DNA from: Pomacea canaliculata
Taxonomy: Eukaryota; Mollusca; Gastropoda; Architaenioglossa; Ampullariidae
Assembly (NCBI RefSeq): GCF_003073045.1
Contig: NC_037590.1
Span: 13,974,311 to 14,038,310, forward strand
Length of the DNA stretch: 64,000 bases
Reading direction: 5' to 3'
Below the pieces are notes generated by a model that was given only the letters and a program-made list of their open reading frames with translations, did no database searches and had not been told where the DNA came from. Positions 36,819 through 48,536 of this stretch are shown piece after piece (the first letter of the stretch is position 1; each line of letters opens with the position of its first letter). The position numbers were made by a program, and so were the translations under genes.

Positions 36819-39088
36819 TTTTCGTTCTACCTGCTGACAATGTCAATAAGGAAATAAAAAAACATCAACATCAGTACATCTTAAGGAATTTTCTAGCCAC
36901 ACTACTATGTCAACAAATTTGTACGAAAACGAAAGTAAGATTTGAACGTCACGTCACTCGGATTTCATGTAGTCTTATAAACTATTTAACCATAGCCCAT
37001 TGCAATAGGCTAGTAAATGCAGACCACGTGACATTACAGTTTCTTAAAACAAAGCAAAACGAAAAAAAAAAACCCGACAAAAATGCAGTAATCCACACCT
37101 CAAAGAAAAAAAAAAAAGTAAAAACCATAAAACTCTACAAGAATGGAAGAAAACTGAAATGAGGTTACGAATTATATTTTTTAAAATCTGAACTCAAGAG
37201 GTGATGTATAAAATCAATGAGGTAAAACTGAATAAAAATTCCTTTATCCACGCTCACCTTCATTAACATGCTCGTCTATTTCCCACTGGACTAAGGTGTT
37301 AATGTCGTCTGTTTGATGTTGGTCAGATGCTGGATCTTGGTGTCGCCTGTCGAAGGCCTGTCTCCGAAAACATCCTCCCTGACTGCTTTTATACATTTCT
37401 ATCTCCTGCGTCTCCTCCTGCACTGCACGTAAACCACAGATGTTCCGCCACCATCCATGCTCCCCACCTTTCGCACCACTTTGCGCCATTGCCGTCTCCT
37501 GTTACACTCACTGATGACGTCAGGCACCCCACAGCTGGGAGGGTGGGACCACGCGCACTCAGAAACCGCAGTTTGTTTTTAAAAGATCGGGGTCTGGGGG
37601 AGCAAGGGGGTAAGGTGTTAAATCCGGATTTTTTTCTAAGGAGGAAATGTTTATTTCTTATAAATTGTTTTAATGGTAGAAGACCGTCGATGTTATTTTG
37701 GGTGTTTATATGATTATATGTGAACGCGCGCGTGCGCACGTGCATGTGTGTGTGTGTGTGACAGACATAGAGAGATAGAATGTGAATGAAAGAGTTTTGA
37801 GAAGAAGGAAAAAAAAAAGAGAATGATTTGAGTTGGCTTAGCACATACAGACATTCCAAAGTGCAGTAAATGTTTCACCCTATAACACTCAGGGTTTCCC
37901 TCAATTATAGACACTTATGTAAGATTATGTCCTTGTTATTACACTGATTGATGGATATTAGCGTGTTTGACAAGGCTGCACGATTAAGTAAGTGTAGCTG
38001 TTCCATTGTTTAAGAGTGACGCATGCGGTGTTCTTTACTTCAGACAGATGAACAAATGCGTGCGCCACTGTGTTTATGCCGTTGCACTCATTTACTTTCT
38101 ATGTAAACTTGGTGGCGAGAGACACTGCATTCATTCATTTACTTTCCATTTCACGGCACCTTCATGCGGACAAGATTTGGCTAATTTATCTCTCACTTGC
38201 ATTTGTGAACTCCCAACATCGTGATTGTCCTCAAACTGAAAGCACGCACTGACCCCAGAGGCCAGCAGTTGCGGTTTGGGTTCACGTGTATGTACGGTCT
38301 ATCGGTACAGGTCAAGGTCTGGGAGTCATGTTTGGAAGGGAGGTATATCACCTACGAGGGTAAGCATAATTATAGTCCCGGTCCCTAGTCACGACCCCAG
38401 GTGGTAGGACACATCAGCTCACAGTGGCACTGCTTTTTTTTTTCTGTCTTCATCAAAAGCTTTGGACAGATCTAGAATTATGAGGGTAGGTTGTTTTCAA
38501 GAACAGACCTTCGGATTGTATACCTTTCTTTTCTCTACATTATGTAAGCTTTATAAACATCTGTTCATGTTATATATATTTATAAAGATCGACACAAGAC
38601 TTTTCAGTTTGGATGATTATTTAAAAAAAAAACATCCGGACCAATCAGCATGCTTACGTATGTGCTCCCATATTGCTGAGGGATAACCAGCCGTTCACCG
38701 AATCCCTAGCTTATACTTTCTGATGTAAGAGTAGGCAGGGAACAATGGTGTTACAGCACTTGAAGAGATGTAAATCTTGTTATGGCAGTGATAGTATCTA
38801 AGGGAAGGGGTGTCAGACATAAGCAGGACCTTTAAACATAATGCGGAAATCCGTTCCTGGAAAATCCCTTTGGAACATCAACAAAAGCATGCTGCATGTG
38901 TGGCAGTGGTGGAGTTGTCCTCCCAATCCTGAAAAACAGTTTTATCTGAGGAGTGTCTGGGATAGCTTTTTCGGGATAATGTCTGCGAAACAGAATTTTC
39001 CAGAAATTAAGTTTTCTCTTAATAAGTTGATTTGTGCGTTTAGCATCACGTCCGCCATTCTCTTTCATGAAAAAATACTTTGTTTATG
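36819..39088. other. Intergenic, no gene supported
   Basis: The sequence next to 36819 is the promoter side of the secreted-protein gene, where no clear TATA box is visible. The remainder is AT-rich with short CA/GT tracts near 37740-37760 and no credible exon. Confidence 0.45.
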
Positions 39089-39090
39089 TA

Positions 39091-39830
39091 CAGTCAAATC
39101 TCCCTACTATGCCACCTACCGGGACCGAGCAAAAGTGGCATAGTAGAGAGAGTGGCATAGTAGAGAGGGTTTGTAAAAACGGCTTTATTTGCTCAAGTTA
39201 CCCGTCAGTCCAAAGCAGGGGTGGGCAATTAATTTTCCCAAGGGGCCGCATGAGAAATTAGGATGGTTTTAGAGGGCCGGACTAATATAGTTAACTCAGT
39301 TTTACCTAATACTGTATGTATAGTATATATACTGGCGGGCGGGCCGGTCAGAGACAGGAGGCCTTTGCCCAGGTCTGGTCCAAAGCTCTCAAGAATCGTC
39401 GGCTTCGCTAGCTGTCTCCTCTCATTCTCCCCCTCACCTCTTCATCCTCCACCCCTCCCAACCACATCCGCGCACCTGCATCCTGTCGCTAGTCGACCCC
39501 CTCACACATTCCCTCTGTCACGTGGCTGTCACCCGGCCAGCGACCACCCCCCCCCCACATTGCCAGCCTCCACCCTCCCTGTGTGCGTGCTATGTTCCAT
39601 CCACCTAACTGCGATGTCCCACACTACCATAGAGTATAATAATCGAGCACTGTGCGGAATTTCACAACTTGTGTCTTTTTAACAGTCACAAAAAAGTGGC
39701 ATAGTAGGTGAGAGTAGGGGTGGCATAGTAAATTTTTTTTTACATTGAATTTATAGTCGGGACCGAGCAAAAGTGGCATAATACCGAGAGTGGCATAGTA
39801 GAGGGGTGGCATAGTAGGGAGATTTGACTG
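39091..39830. mobile_element. Tigger-like MITE carrying a nested hAT element
   Basis: The termini are perfect inverted repeats of at least 20 bp (CAGTCAAATCTCCCTACTAT at both ends), continuing into GTGGCATAGTAG-type subterminal repeats. A TA duplication flanks the element (39089-39090 and 39831-39832). It has no transposase frame. Of its 740 bp, about 170 come from a later hAT insertion at 39216-39377. A C-rich internal segment (39420-39560) is of unknown origin. TA target and CAGT ends fit the pogo/Tigger group. Confidence 0.8.
39216..39377. mobile_element. hAT MITE with perfect 8-bp target duplication
   Basis: This 162-bp element starts CAGGGGTGGGCAATTAATTT and ends TTTGCCCAGGTCTG. It is bounded by identical 8-bp copies of GTCCAAAG (39208-39215 and 39378-39385), as hAT transposition produces. 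It lies wholly inside the Tigger-like element and so is younger than it. Confidence 0.85.
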
Positions 39831-39832
39831 TA

Positions 39833-41480
39833 TTTTGTTTTCCAGTCTCGCAGTCTATCATCATGTAAAACACACACTAGCAAGACACTTATGCAATCGG
39901 TTATCAGCCCGTTTTTTCTTAGTAATATTCAAAGGAAAATTCGCTTATGCTGACCCTCACACTTAAATAAATAGACTAATGCAGCTCATGAGCTGGGCGA
40001 TAGTAAAATATGCACTATTAATGTCAATGTTTGATTGCTTCATATGTTTGAAAGCACTCAGAAATAAGTAATATTGGTAAAGGAAAACAAATACGTTTTG
40101 TTTATTACATTGTAAGAAATTATACTATTTTTTTACTCCTAAAATATCCATTATAAATGATTTTATTTTTTAAATATAGCCATGGAAAAGCGTCTACAGA
40201 TCCTTTCAAAGGACGGAACAAGGAATAACGAAGGCCGTCAAAGAAATAAAACTTTAGCAACAAATTACAAAAATACTCAGGTGAAATGAAAAAAAAAGCT
40301 ATTAAACATTTCTCATGGATCTAATTCGTACAAATTCACCAATTTCAAAAAATCATACAAAAGTAACTGTAAGAGATAGAAAAAAAATTTAAACTAATAA
40401 TACGAGATCAACCTGTGTGAAAAAAAAATGTTTACATCTGAATCCTGCATGAACAGTAACTTATTAGGTAATCCAAAGCAAATTAGGTATGTGTAATTGA
40501 ATTTTAAAAAACTTTTCACAGGGTTGCACAGGATATATCATGCTAGCACAAGTTACACCTCCAGGAATCACACTTTAATAACCGCATATAAGCTTGAAAT
40601 CAATAAACATTGTTCTTGTCAAAAAGAGCATTTTAAAAACATTTGCGTGGTATTAATTTTAAGAATTATAGGTTCTGATTTCTTGTAGTAAGCTCACATC
40701 AAAGATAGTAACTGTATGGGGCAGAGATTTCAGAACCCGTCGCAAGTCACAAGTCAGATATTAAGAAAATTTTTTTTACATGATATATATATATACACAA
40801 GCATAAAGTACCAAACAAGAAAATATTTTACTAACTCCTAACTGTTCATGAACTGCGGCATAACTAAGTGTGTGTTGAATAAAAGGAAGGAAATCGATTG
40901 CAATTTTCTGAACCTGTAATTAATCCACCAGACCGTCAACACACGAGTTAAAATGTCTTCCAAAATGAGAAAAAAGTTTAACTGAGATTGTTCTGATGGA
41001 TTTAGTTCCTTTTGTACGATATTTACAAGGGGAAGCATTATTCTTATAGAAACTTTCACATCAAGTCTCAGAAAAATATTTCCCTCTTTATTCTTCTTTT
41101 CTCGGTCTTTCAACCTTTTTTTTGAATTGTCCAATTGTTTGCTTGGCTGGCTTGTTGTCTGGGTTTTGTTTGGTTGCTTTTTATTTCTTTCTTAAAGTCT
41201 TCATTATTTTCTTCATTATCTTCATCAATTCTTCTGTTCATTAGCTTACACATTTTAATGTCACGATTGGCGGGCATGAATTTCAACTGAAGCAAACTAG
41301 AAAGTCACGAAGTGCTCATCGTGAGTCACGTAGCTGACTGATTTGTCTGATTAGCTGGCAACTGTTCTCAAGGTCTGTGACACAAGGTTCCACTCCCTCG
41401 CTCGTGCGTCTTAGATGTTGACTGTCTGACGTGATGATCGTCTGCTTCGTGTTTCATGCACTTAGTGTACCCCACCACAT
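39833..41480. other. AT-rich intergenic stretch, no gene seen
   Basis: AT-rich sequence with no supported exon, RNA gene or terminal repeats. It ends where the tandem-duplicated transporter unit begins. Confidence 0.45.
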
Positions 41481-43688
41481 GTGTGCGGCATTCAGGATGC
41501 TTGTTATACGGTCTGCTTCATGTGCGCATGTTTCTCACGGAATTTTAATTCAAAATAGGAAAGTAAATGGGAGCACAGAAACAATGGCTTTACATGTTTG
41601 TCAACAGGCCTGGCCAGGCTTCACGAGTTTGATGCACTATGGCGACTATACAATAAACCATACAAACCCGCGCATCTTTATCCACATTTCTCTATTTAAT
41701 GGCACGCGTAATAAGTATTAATCAACATAGCTAATTTACCGGTGTGTGAGGACCTTTGTCTCTTCTATACCCATGCACGTGCACAAACACACGCAGAGCA
41801 ATGAGAGTAAGACTTTCCAATCACTGTCAAGTAATTTACAAAAAATAATTAAAAGAATAATGAAAAGAAACAACAAAAGACATACAAGATTATTATTTTG
41901 GTACTGTATGTGTGTTGTAAATGCCTTTAACTTAATACAATACGTTTCCTATATTTTTCTATTTTATTTCGAAAGCAAAGCAAATAAATATTTTTGCTGA
42001 GAGAGAAAGAGAGGCTTCAAAGAGTAAACACATTTGACAGTGTTTGCGATATATCTGTGATTGAGTGGGAGCAATTAGTGTTGTTCATTAGCACTAATCT
42101 CACACCATGCTTTCGCTAATTTTGCAGTGGTAGAATGCCATGGAACTTCTTTTTCATTGGCAGCGACATCGGTCTAGTTCCTTGCTGCTGCTGATGATGA
42201 CGATGATGGCGGCGGTGCCAGCCGCCCGGAGTGTCGATTGCGAATCATCAAAGCCTCTGAATTATGGTTTCGTTGCCAGTATTATCGCTAAGATTTCCTG
42301 CTGGGAAAAAAAGATGAATTCCCTGCTGTACAAGACTTCTTTCTGTTTAAGATAATTGAGATGGCGACAGTGGAGGTTGTTGTGGTGCGAAGCACGTTAA
42401 TGATTGTTACAACATAATATGCTCCATACCATATGCTGAAGATATTCTCACGTCAAGACTCAAACACAAAAGCAGGCTTGAAGCAGCCCTACATGATGTC
42501 ACCACCCCCCTCCTCTTCTCCTCCCACCTCTCTGTGGTCTGACGGCGTCTGGAGCCTAGCCCTGGCGGAACTGCTGAAGCATGACGCAATGGGTTGCACG
42601 TTGATGGAGTACAGATGAACTGCTGACCTTTGTCACGTGGCTTGTAACACGAATCTTTCTGTAGCGATGAAGGGAAGGGTAAAGAGGTGATCTTGATAGA
42701 GTGTAGTGTGTCGCTAGACAGAGTGTACGCGTGAGTTAGTGCATTAAAGCATCATCATTAAATTAAGTTTGGCAGTGTTTCATTTTGCTTTAACTTTTTT
42801 CAAGAGCTCTGTTTTTTGTGACATCTTTTTAATATTCAGCGTTGTATTTTAAACAACTTGTCACTTATTGTGATAAAAATACTCAACGAGAAACAAAGAA
42901 AAAAAAAATTTTTTTTAATTTAGAATTTTTTCGAAGTGATGAAACATATCTTGATTTCAAAATATCTAGCCTAAAAAAAAATATATACACTGACACACGC
43001 AAAGGCACATCAATTTACGAATAAATATGTATACAGTCATCCATCCTTAATAAATACTACTTATAGTTTACAAAATTATTTCAACGATGTTTCCATATCT
43101 TGTCACTACACACATTAAGAATACAATAACAAAATTCTACATTGCCACAACTGCGAGTGTTCAGAAAAAAGAAGTATGAACAATAGAGGTTATAGATCAA
43201 TAAAATTGTTTAATATTTTAGTAATTGAGGTCCTGTGAGGTAAACATTAATTACGAGGTATTCATAGAAGTAAAGATCAGCTGTTTACATCGTTTTCTTT
43301 TTGAATGATGAAAACCTTGTTTATGGCGACATCATCTGTTGCGTTGTTTAGAAACAATTATCGTCAAGGACCACTTCACCGGCATTCAGATGCTGAAGAT
43401 TTCCGGAAGGACACTTACGAGGTATAATGGATAAATTATTTTTAATTTTTAAGTGCTGTCACGTGACCTGGAGATCTACTGCACACCTTAACAGGTGTAG
43501 CGGGCACTGATAAAAGCTAATACACGAACATTTATGGTATAGTCCATGCCGTGACTTGGCAGCGGGTTTTTTTTTTTCAAAAAAGAGGCGATATATAATA
43601 ATTAAATATAGCAAGTGCCGGTCATTAGGGCGATTTATCTGTCAAACAAGTCAGGGGATATGTTGATGTAGGTCTGTAAACGAGACCG

Positions 43689-43697
43689 TATATTTAA
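43689..43697 (+). promoter_or_regulatory. TATA-like box of transporter copy 1
   Basis: TATATTTAA about 60 bp before the start codon. The surrounding 100 bp is conserved upstream of copy 2 (TATTTAAA at 51153-51160), so it is likely the core promoter inherited in the duplication. Confidence 0.45.
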
Positions 43698-43757
43698 GAT
43701 CTGACAAAGATAGTAACTCAGACACAAAAGAATAACAACAAAAGCAGTTTATGCGCT

Positions 43758-46700
43758 ATGTCGGTAGAAGAACAGAATACAGAGATGGATGAGAAGAAAA
43801 TCCACCAGAATGGCTTTGACAGCGAGGTTAACGTTAAGCCAATTAGTTGCATAGATCATGAGATGAACGTATTATCGAACGGCAAGAATTGTTCTCAGCA
43901 CGAACCAAAACATGGACATGGACCAAAGCATGGACACCACCATGGACCGAAACATGGACACCACCATGGACCAAAGCATGGGCACCATCATGGAGCGAAA
44001 CATGGACACCACAAGGGTCCAAAAGATGGACACAACAATTCAGACAAGAGGTCGTTTCTACAGCGCAATGCTTTCTTCATCACACTGTTACTTAACGGGA
44101 TGATAGATGGTCTGGGTTACTCAGTGAAGAGTCAGTACAGATATCGCTTCTTTCACTCCAAGTACGCACACGACCTCCGCAAGTACAATGTGACTAAGGA
44201 GTGTGGTGTGGACCTGCTGCCTGAAGTCCAAGCAAGTATAAGTGTTTATATAGCTATGACAATATGCTTCAATGTCTTACTTTGATTTTTAGTGCCTGAA
44301 AAACAAGAAACCTTTCGTCCTTCGAATCGATAAGGCATAAATACCAACACGAACATAGATTAATTTTCATATGGATGAGGTTTGCTTTTCTTTTTTATTT
44401 ATATTCTTGGAAATGTTTGTAATGAGACAAGTAGCGAAAATTTTTTGATTATTGTTAAATGTTTCCTCTTTGTGTCTTTTTTTGTTTGTTTTGTATTACT
44501 TGTCTGCATAGCTGTTTTTTTCCTTTCATTGTTTGTATTCTATATCTCTTGCTTGGGATTATGCTCCTTTGTCCTTCGTGAGCAGCTCTTGTTATAAGAG
44601 CAAACATTACATTTCATCACTCTTATAACACGTAGAAGTCGAAGTCCGTTTGCTTGCAATGATGAAGTTTATTCTTCTACAGTATTAACTATAATAGTTA
44701 CGCAGTTTTTAATTTTTGTGAACAAACAGGATATAAATAATTGGTCCTATGAAGATGTGGACGGTTATTTAAATATTTAATTAATAACGTGTAGCGTCTG
44801 TAGGTGACAATTTAAAATATCTCTCACTTTCCAAATAGCAGTTACTCAGTTAAGTATATGTTTTAAAGTTTTGTTGTTTGGAACATTATTTATGTAGCTA
44901 TAAATATAAATAAAAAATGTAAATGTAAAATAGAATTTGCAATTTAACTGTCACTAAATAAAAGCTGCTGTGTGCAATGAGTTGTAGATTTATGCCGTTT
45001 TCTTTATTTTATTAATACAAAACCGCCGGAAATACAGCCTGAAAAAGAGAGAAGCTGGTGTCGAAGATATCTAAATAGATGAGATGGAAAAGAAGTAAAT
45101 TCTTGCAATAATTGAACAAAGTAGTAACGGCATTTTCTAAGCTGAAAACATTGGCTAGAGATTGTCATAATTATAAACAGGGGAAGCAACCTGCCGCGCT
45201 CACTACAGAGCAACTCAGGTTGCTTCCCCTGTTTATACCCAAATTCATCCTGCTCTGCAAGACTGATTGCTTAAGTTATCAATGAAAGTAAGACAATTTT
45301 CACGAATATTTTGTTGTGTAGGAGATTGAGGATACCATCAGTCGTGAATCAGCTCAATGGAGTTTATACAACGAATACGTCACATTAGTCCCTCACATCC
45401 TGACCGCTCTGCTGATTGGCCTCAAGTCAGACCAGATGGGCCGTCGTTTTGTTTTCCTCTACCCTTTCTTGACAGCTATTGTGGACTACATTCTCCTGGC
45501 TGTAATCATCCGGTGAGTACATCCACGATATACACATCCCTGTATCATTTCAATAAAAATAACCAATCCTTTATGGTAGACAAGCACTTCAGCCTTCGTA
45601 ACAAACTTTAAACAACTGTAGGTAGAGAACCCGTACGCCTTCAAAATGTGCAATATAACGCCAAACAGATTTAGCACTTCTAATTAGGATACACGGCTAG
45701 ACAGTCAATATACATATATAAATATACATATTATAACTTTCTCCAGTTATGCCTATGTTGGTGTTTACATGTCTTGCAGATGTTTTCTTAATTTTTATCT
45801 CTAATGTTTTCCTAGGAATATGTCTTGAATAGTAGGCAGTGCAAGTTATTACATCAAAGTATGTTGATTTTAAAATATTTACTTAACATTTTTTTCTGGT
45901 GTTAAAATTCTTTTCAGATTGAATCTGCACTTCGGTTACACGCTCATAGGCGACTTTGTCAGGAGTGTATCCGGAGGAACAATAGGCATGCACTTGGCTG
46001 CCTACGCCGATCATCTCAGACACACATGGAAAGAAGAAGGAACCGGCAGATGACAACAAAATTCCGGGGAGGCAGCAAACTGCCAGAGAAAGCAAAAGAA
46101 CAAACTGATGACACCGAAGACGACTTCGACATGTCCAGAGAAAATCAGCGGACCTTCAAAATTGTACTCCTAAACGTTGCCCACAGTCTGTCGTCAAGCA
46201 TCATCTCATTTGTCACCGGCTATGTCATCCAGTACGCTGGCTTCTTTTACACTCTCATTATTTCTCTTGGCCTTAAATGTCTTCTTTTTGTTTTCGCATA
46301 TATCTTTATCACGGAGACAGGTCAGCAGAGGAAGAGTTCAGGATTTATCACTCCACTCAAGATCATCTTAAGGAGAACGAGAAATCCCAGAAATCGTCGC
46401 ACTCTTTTCCTCGTTAACTTTGCCGTCGTCTTCACGGTCGTGTCCTTCGTCGTTGAGGGCGAGGTTATGAGGACCTACCAGATGAGTCCGCCGTTTTGCA
46501 TGGACTCCGTGCAGTTGGGCTACTTGAGCAGCGAGTCTCGTCTGAAGGGCATCTTGACCATTCCTGTCTTGTGGATGTGGCGACGATTGGGTTTGATGGA
46601 GTCGACCATCGCTGCTGTTGGCCTCTACGCCGACATCGCTTCGACTCTGATGGTGGCAACTATACGGAAGATCTGGGTCTTTTTTGTAGGTGCGTGCCTT

Positions 46701-48536
46701 TATGTATATATGTGTGTGTGTGTGCTCTAGCGCGCGTCGGTAATTGCACTCGATGTTACACTGCATGCATGACTGAAGAGTTGAACAGACACCGTTTCGT
46801 GAGAACGCTATTTAATTGGTCCATTACGTTCACTAAATCTAATGCCGAGGTACAAAAGAAGGAATATAAGTATGATATACACATCAAATGTCACTAAAAT
46901 CTTTCCAAAATTTAGAGGAAACGACCACTAATTTTACACCAATATCCAACAATCACATAAAGTTTCCCTCCACGCTCTCAAAAGCGAGGAAACGACAAAA
47001 AATATTGAAAGTGTTCAAGAACGCGTATATCAGAACTGTTCATGGACATATTGTTTGTTAAGGGTTACAGCCAATGAGGAGGCTAGGACCACATACTAGT
47101 AAGGCGTATCTCTATACAAACTAATGTTATGGGTTTAGGGTTTAAAGGGATTCTCAAGGTTTGTTATAAGGCTGTGGTGACGGTCAAAACGTTGTAAAAA
47201 TTATGTTTAATTACGATTGCAGTGCACGAGAGCCATGCAGAAGAAATAAATGATTCACTTCTCACTTAATTACCACTCATTAGCACTATTTCGGTTGCCG
47301 ATGTTTATAAAAATCGAAAAAATCCAGTGAAATCGACCCTTGTATCCTTCCGCCGAGTAACCACGATAGCTTCTGGCACAGTTATCATTCTGGAGGCGCG
47401 GAAGTGGGCTTTCGAAGTCTTCGTGACAAGATGGTGGAGATAACAATAGCTGGAAGAGGGGCTAGTCTCGGCATCTGCAAACTCCGAGTTCTTTAATATT
47501 TCTTTTTATTTGATTTTCTGTCATGGGTAGTTTTTTAGTTCGTGTCGTCTTTGTTTAATTTCAGCTCCCATTGTAGCCATTCCTGGATCGCTGTCATCAT
47601 CCATGACAAAAGCCATCTCGTCTAGGCTGGTTGGCCGTCAAGCCCTGGGTAAGTTGTTTTTTCAGCAAATCCAGTTTTTTTTAATATAAAGTGGTTCTTT
47701 TGAACCCAGCGACCCTGTAAACCTTGTATTCATCTTGTTTTATCAAACATTTCAAGCACTTTCTCTTTACACACCATCTCTTTATCCACAGTTGCATGTG
47801 GCTGCAGAGAAGAAATTTAAGGATATATGTATATGTCAACAGTTTTACACATCTTAAAACAGATAAAAGAGCTGTACTTTTGTAACAGTTTTCTTTAAAG
47901 TAAAAGTAATTTTTGTTGACCTGTGCTGTCTCTAGCATCTTCGTTTGCCGTGATGTTGGCCATTGACACTGTGTTTGCGTTTGCCGGAGGACAGGCGGGT
48001 AACTACCTTTACCAAAGTTTCTTAAGAACACTGCCGACTGCTCCCTTCTACCTGGCCTCTGCCGCCCTGGCAGTGTCTGCGGTCTTGTATACGTGAGTAC
48101 AGCTTTTAGTCTTAAATACCGTCTTCGTCGCCATTATTGTCTTGTGTAAAAAAGTCGTGTATAGCTCCCTCTGAAGCATGGATGTTTTAAGTGGTCGGGT
48201 AACACGTTTCCCCCATTTCCTTTAGAATATTTGTATGTTTGTGCGGATTTATTATATTTCTACGTCCATTTAAATTATTTCGACTAGAGGTGAGCTGTAC
48301 AAGTGTTGTTATCTCCCTTTAAGAAGCTACCATCGATAAACATTTTTTGTTTATGTACATAATGACAAGTGCCTCATCATCATCATCATCATCATCGTCA
48401 TCATCATTTCGTCGTCGTCGTAAAAGTTTTTGTTAAAAAAAATCTTTTCTTTCTTTTTTTTTTGTCCAGACTTGAAACCATTTTACAGCGCGTGTACGCC
48501 AAGATAGACTCAAGCAAAGCTGAGCTACATGCATAA
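43758..48536 (+). CDS. SLC46-like MFS transporter, copy 1, His-rich N-terminus
   Basis: The six exons are 43758-44231, 45322-45512, 45918-46689, 47565-47648, 47936-48092 and 48470-48536 (TAA), about 580 residues. Intron 1 is GC-AG (donor GCAAGT); the others are GT-AG. SLC46 (proton-coupled folate transporter family) is recognised from the MFS loop GLKSDQMGRR after transmembrane segment 2, the block PPFCMDSVQLGYLSSESRLKG in the second half, and exon 4 PGSLSSSMTKAISSRLVGRQ. Roughly twelve membrane segments are visible; the first is at about residues 104-125. Residues 49-93 are a His-rich extension. Exon 3 changes frame: an extra C in TACGCCGATC relative to copies 2 and 3, then base losses near the GGGGAGG run. 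The start could also be the ATG at 43785 (MDEKK), which matches copy 2. The family moves organic anions and nutrients with protons at plasma or lysosomal membranes; the substrate here is unknown. Confidence 0.85.
43902..44036 (+). repeat. In-frame 24-bp repeat encoding GPKHGHHH units
   Basis: Four 8-residue units, GPKHGHHH three times and a variant GAKHGHHK, lie between a leading EPKHGH and a trailing GPKDGH. Copy 2 has only one such full unit (51364-51424), so copy 1 gained, or copy 2 lost, three units (72 bp). About 40% of residues are His, arranged in HGH/HHH groups. Confidence 0.9.
45172..45237. repeat. Perfect 22-bp inverted repeat in intron 1 of copy 1
   Basis: The arms 45172-45193 and 45216-45237 are exact reverse complements (core AGGGGAAGCAACCTG), with a 22-nt loop. 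The corresponding intron of copy 2 has diverged here and lacks it. It lies in a transcribed intron, so the RNA would form a strong hairpin. Confidence 0.9.

Noticed and set aside
42140-42355. Short frame with a hydrophobic, signal-like start
   Set aside because: The frame is not kept in the duplicated unit B (around 49770-49830), so it is unlikely to be coding.
42407-42589. Minus-strand frame repeated at 49926-50114
   Set aside because: The similarity reflects the DNA duplication; the frames differ in composition over indels and no family is recognised.
43889-44103. Alternative frames through the His-repeat DNA (Trp/Thr or Met/Asp repeats)
   Set aside because: They are frame shadows of the 24-bp repeat inside exon 1.
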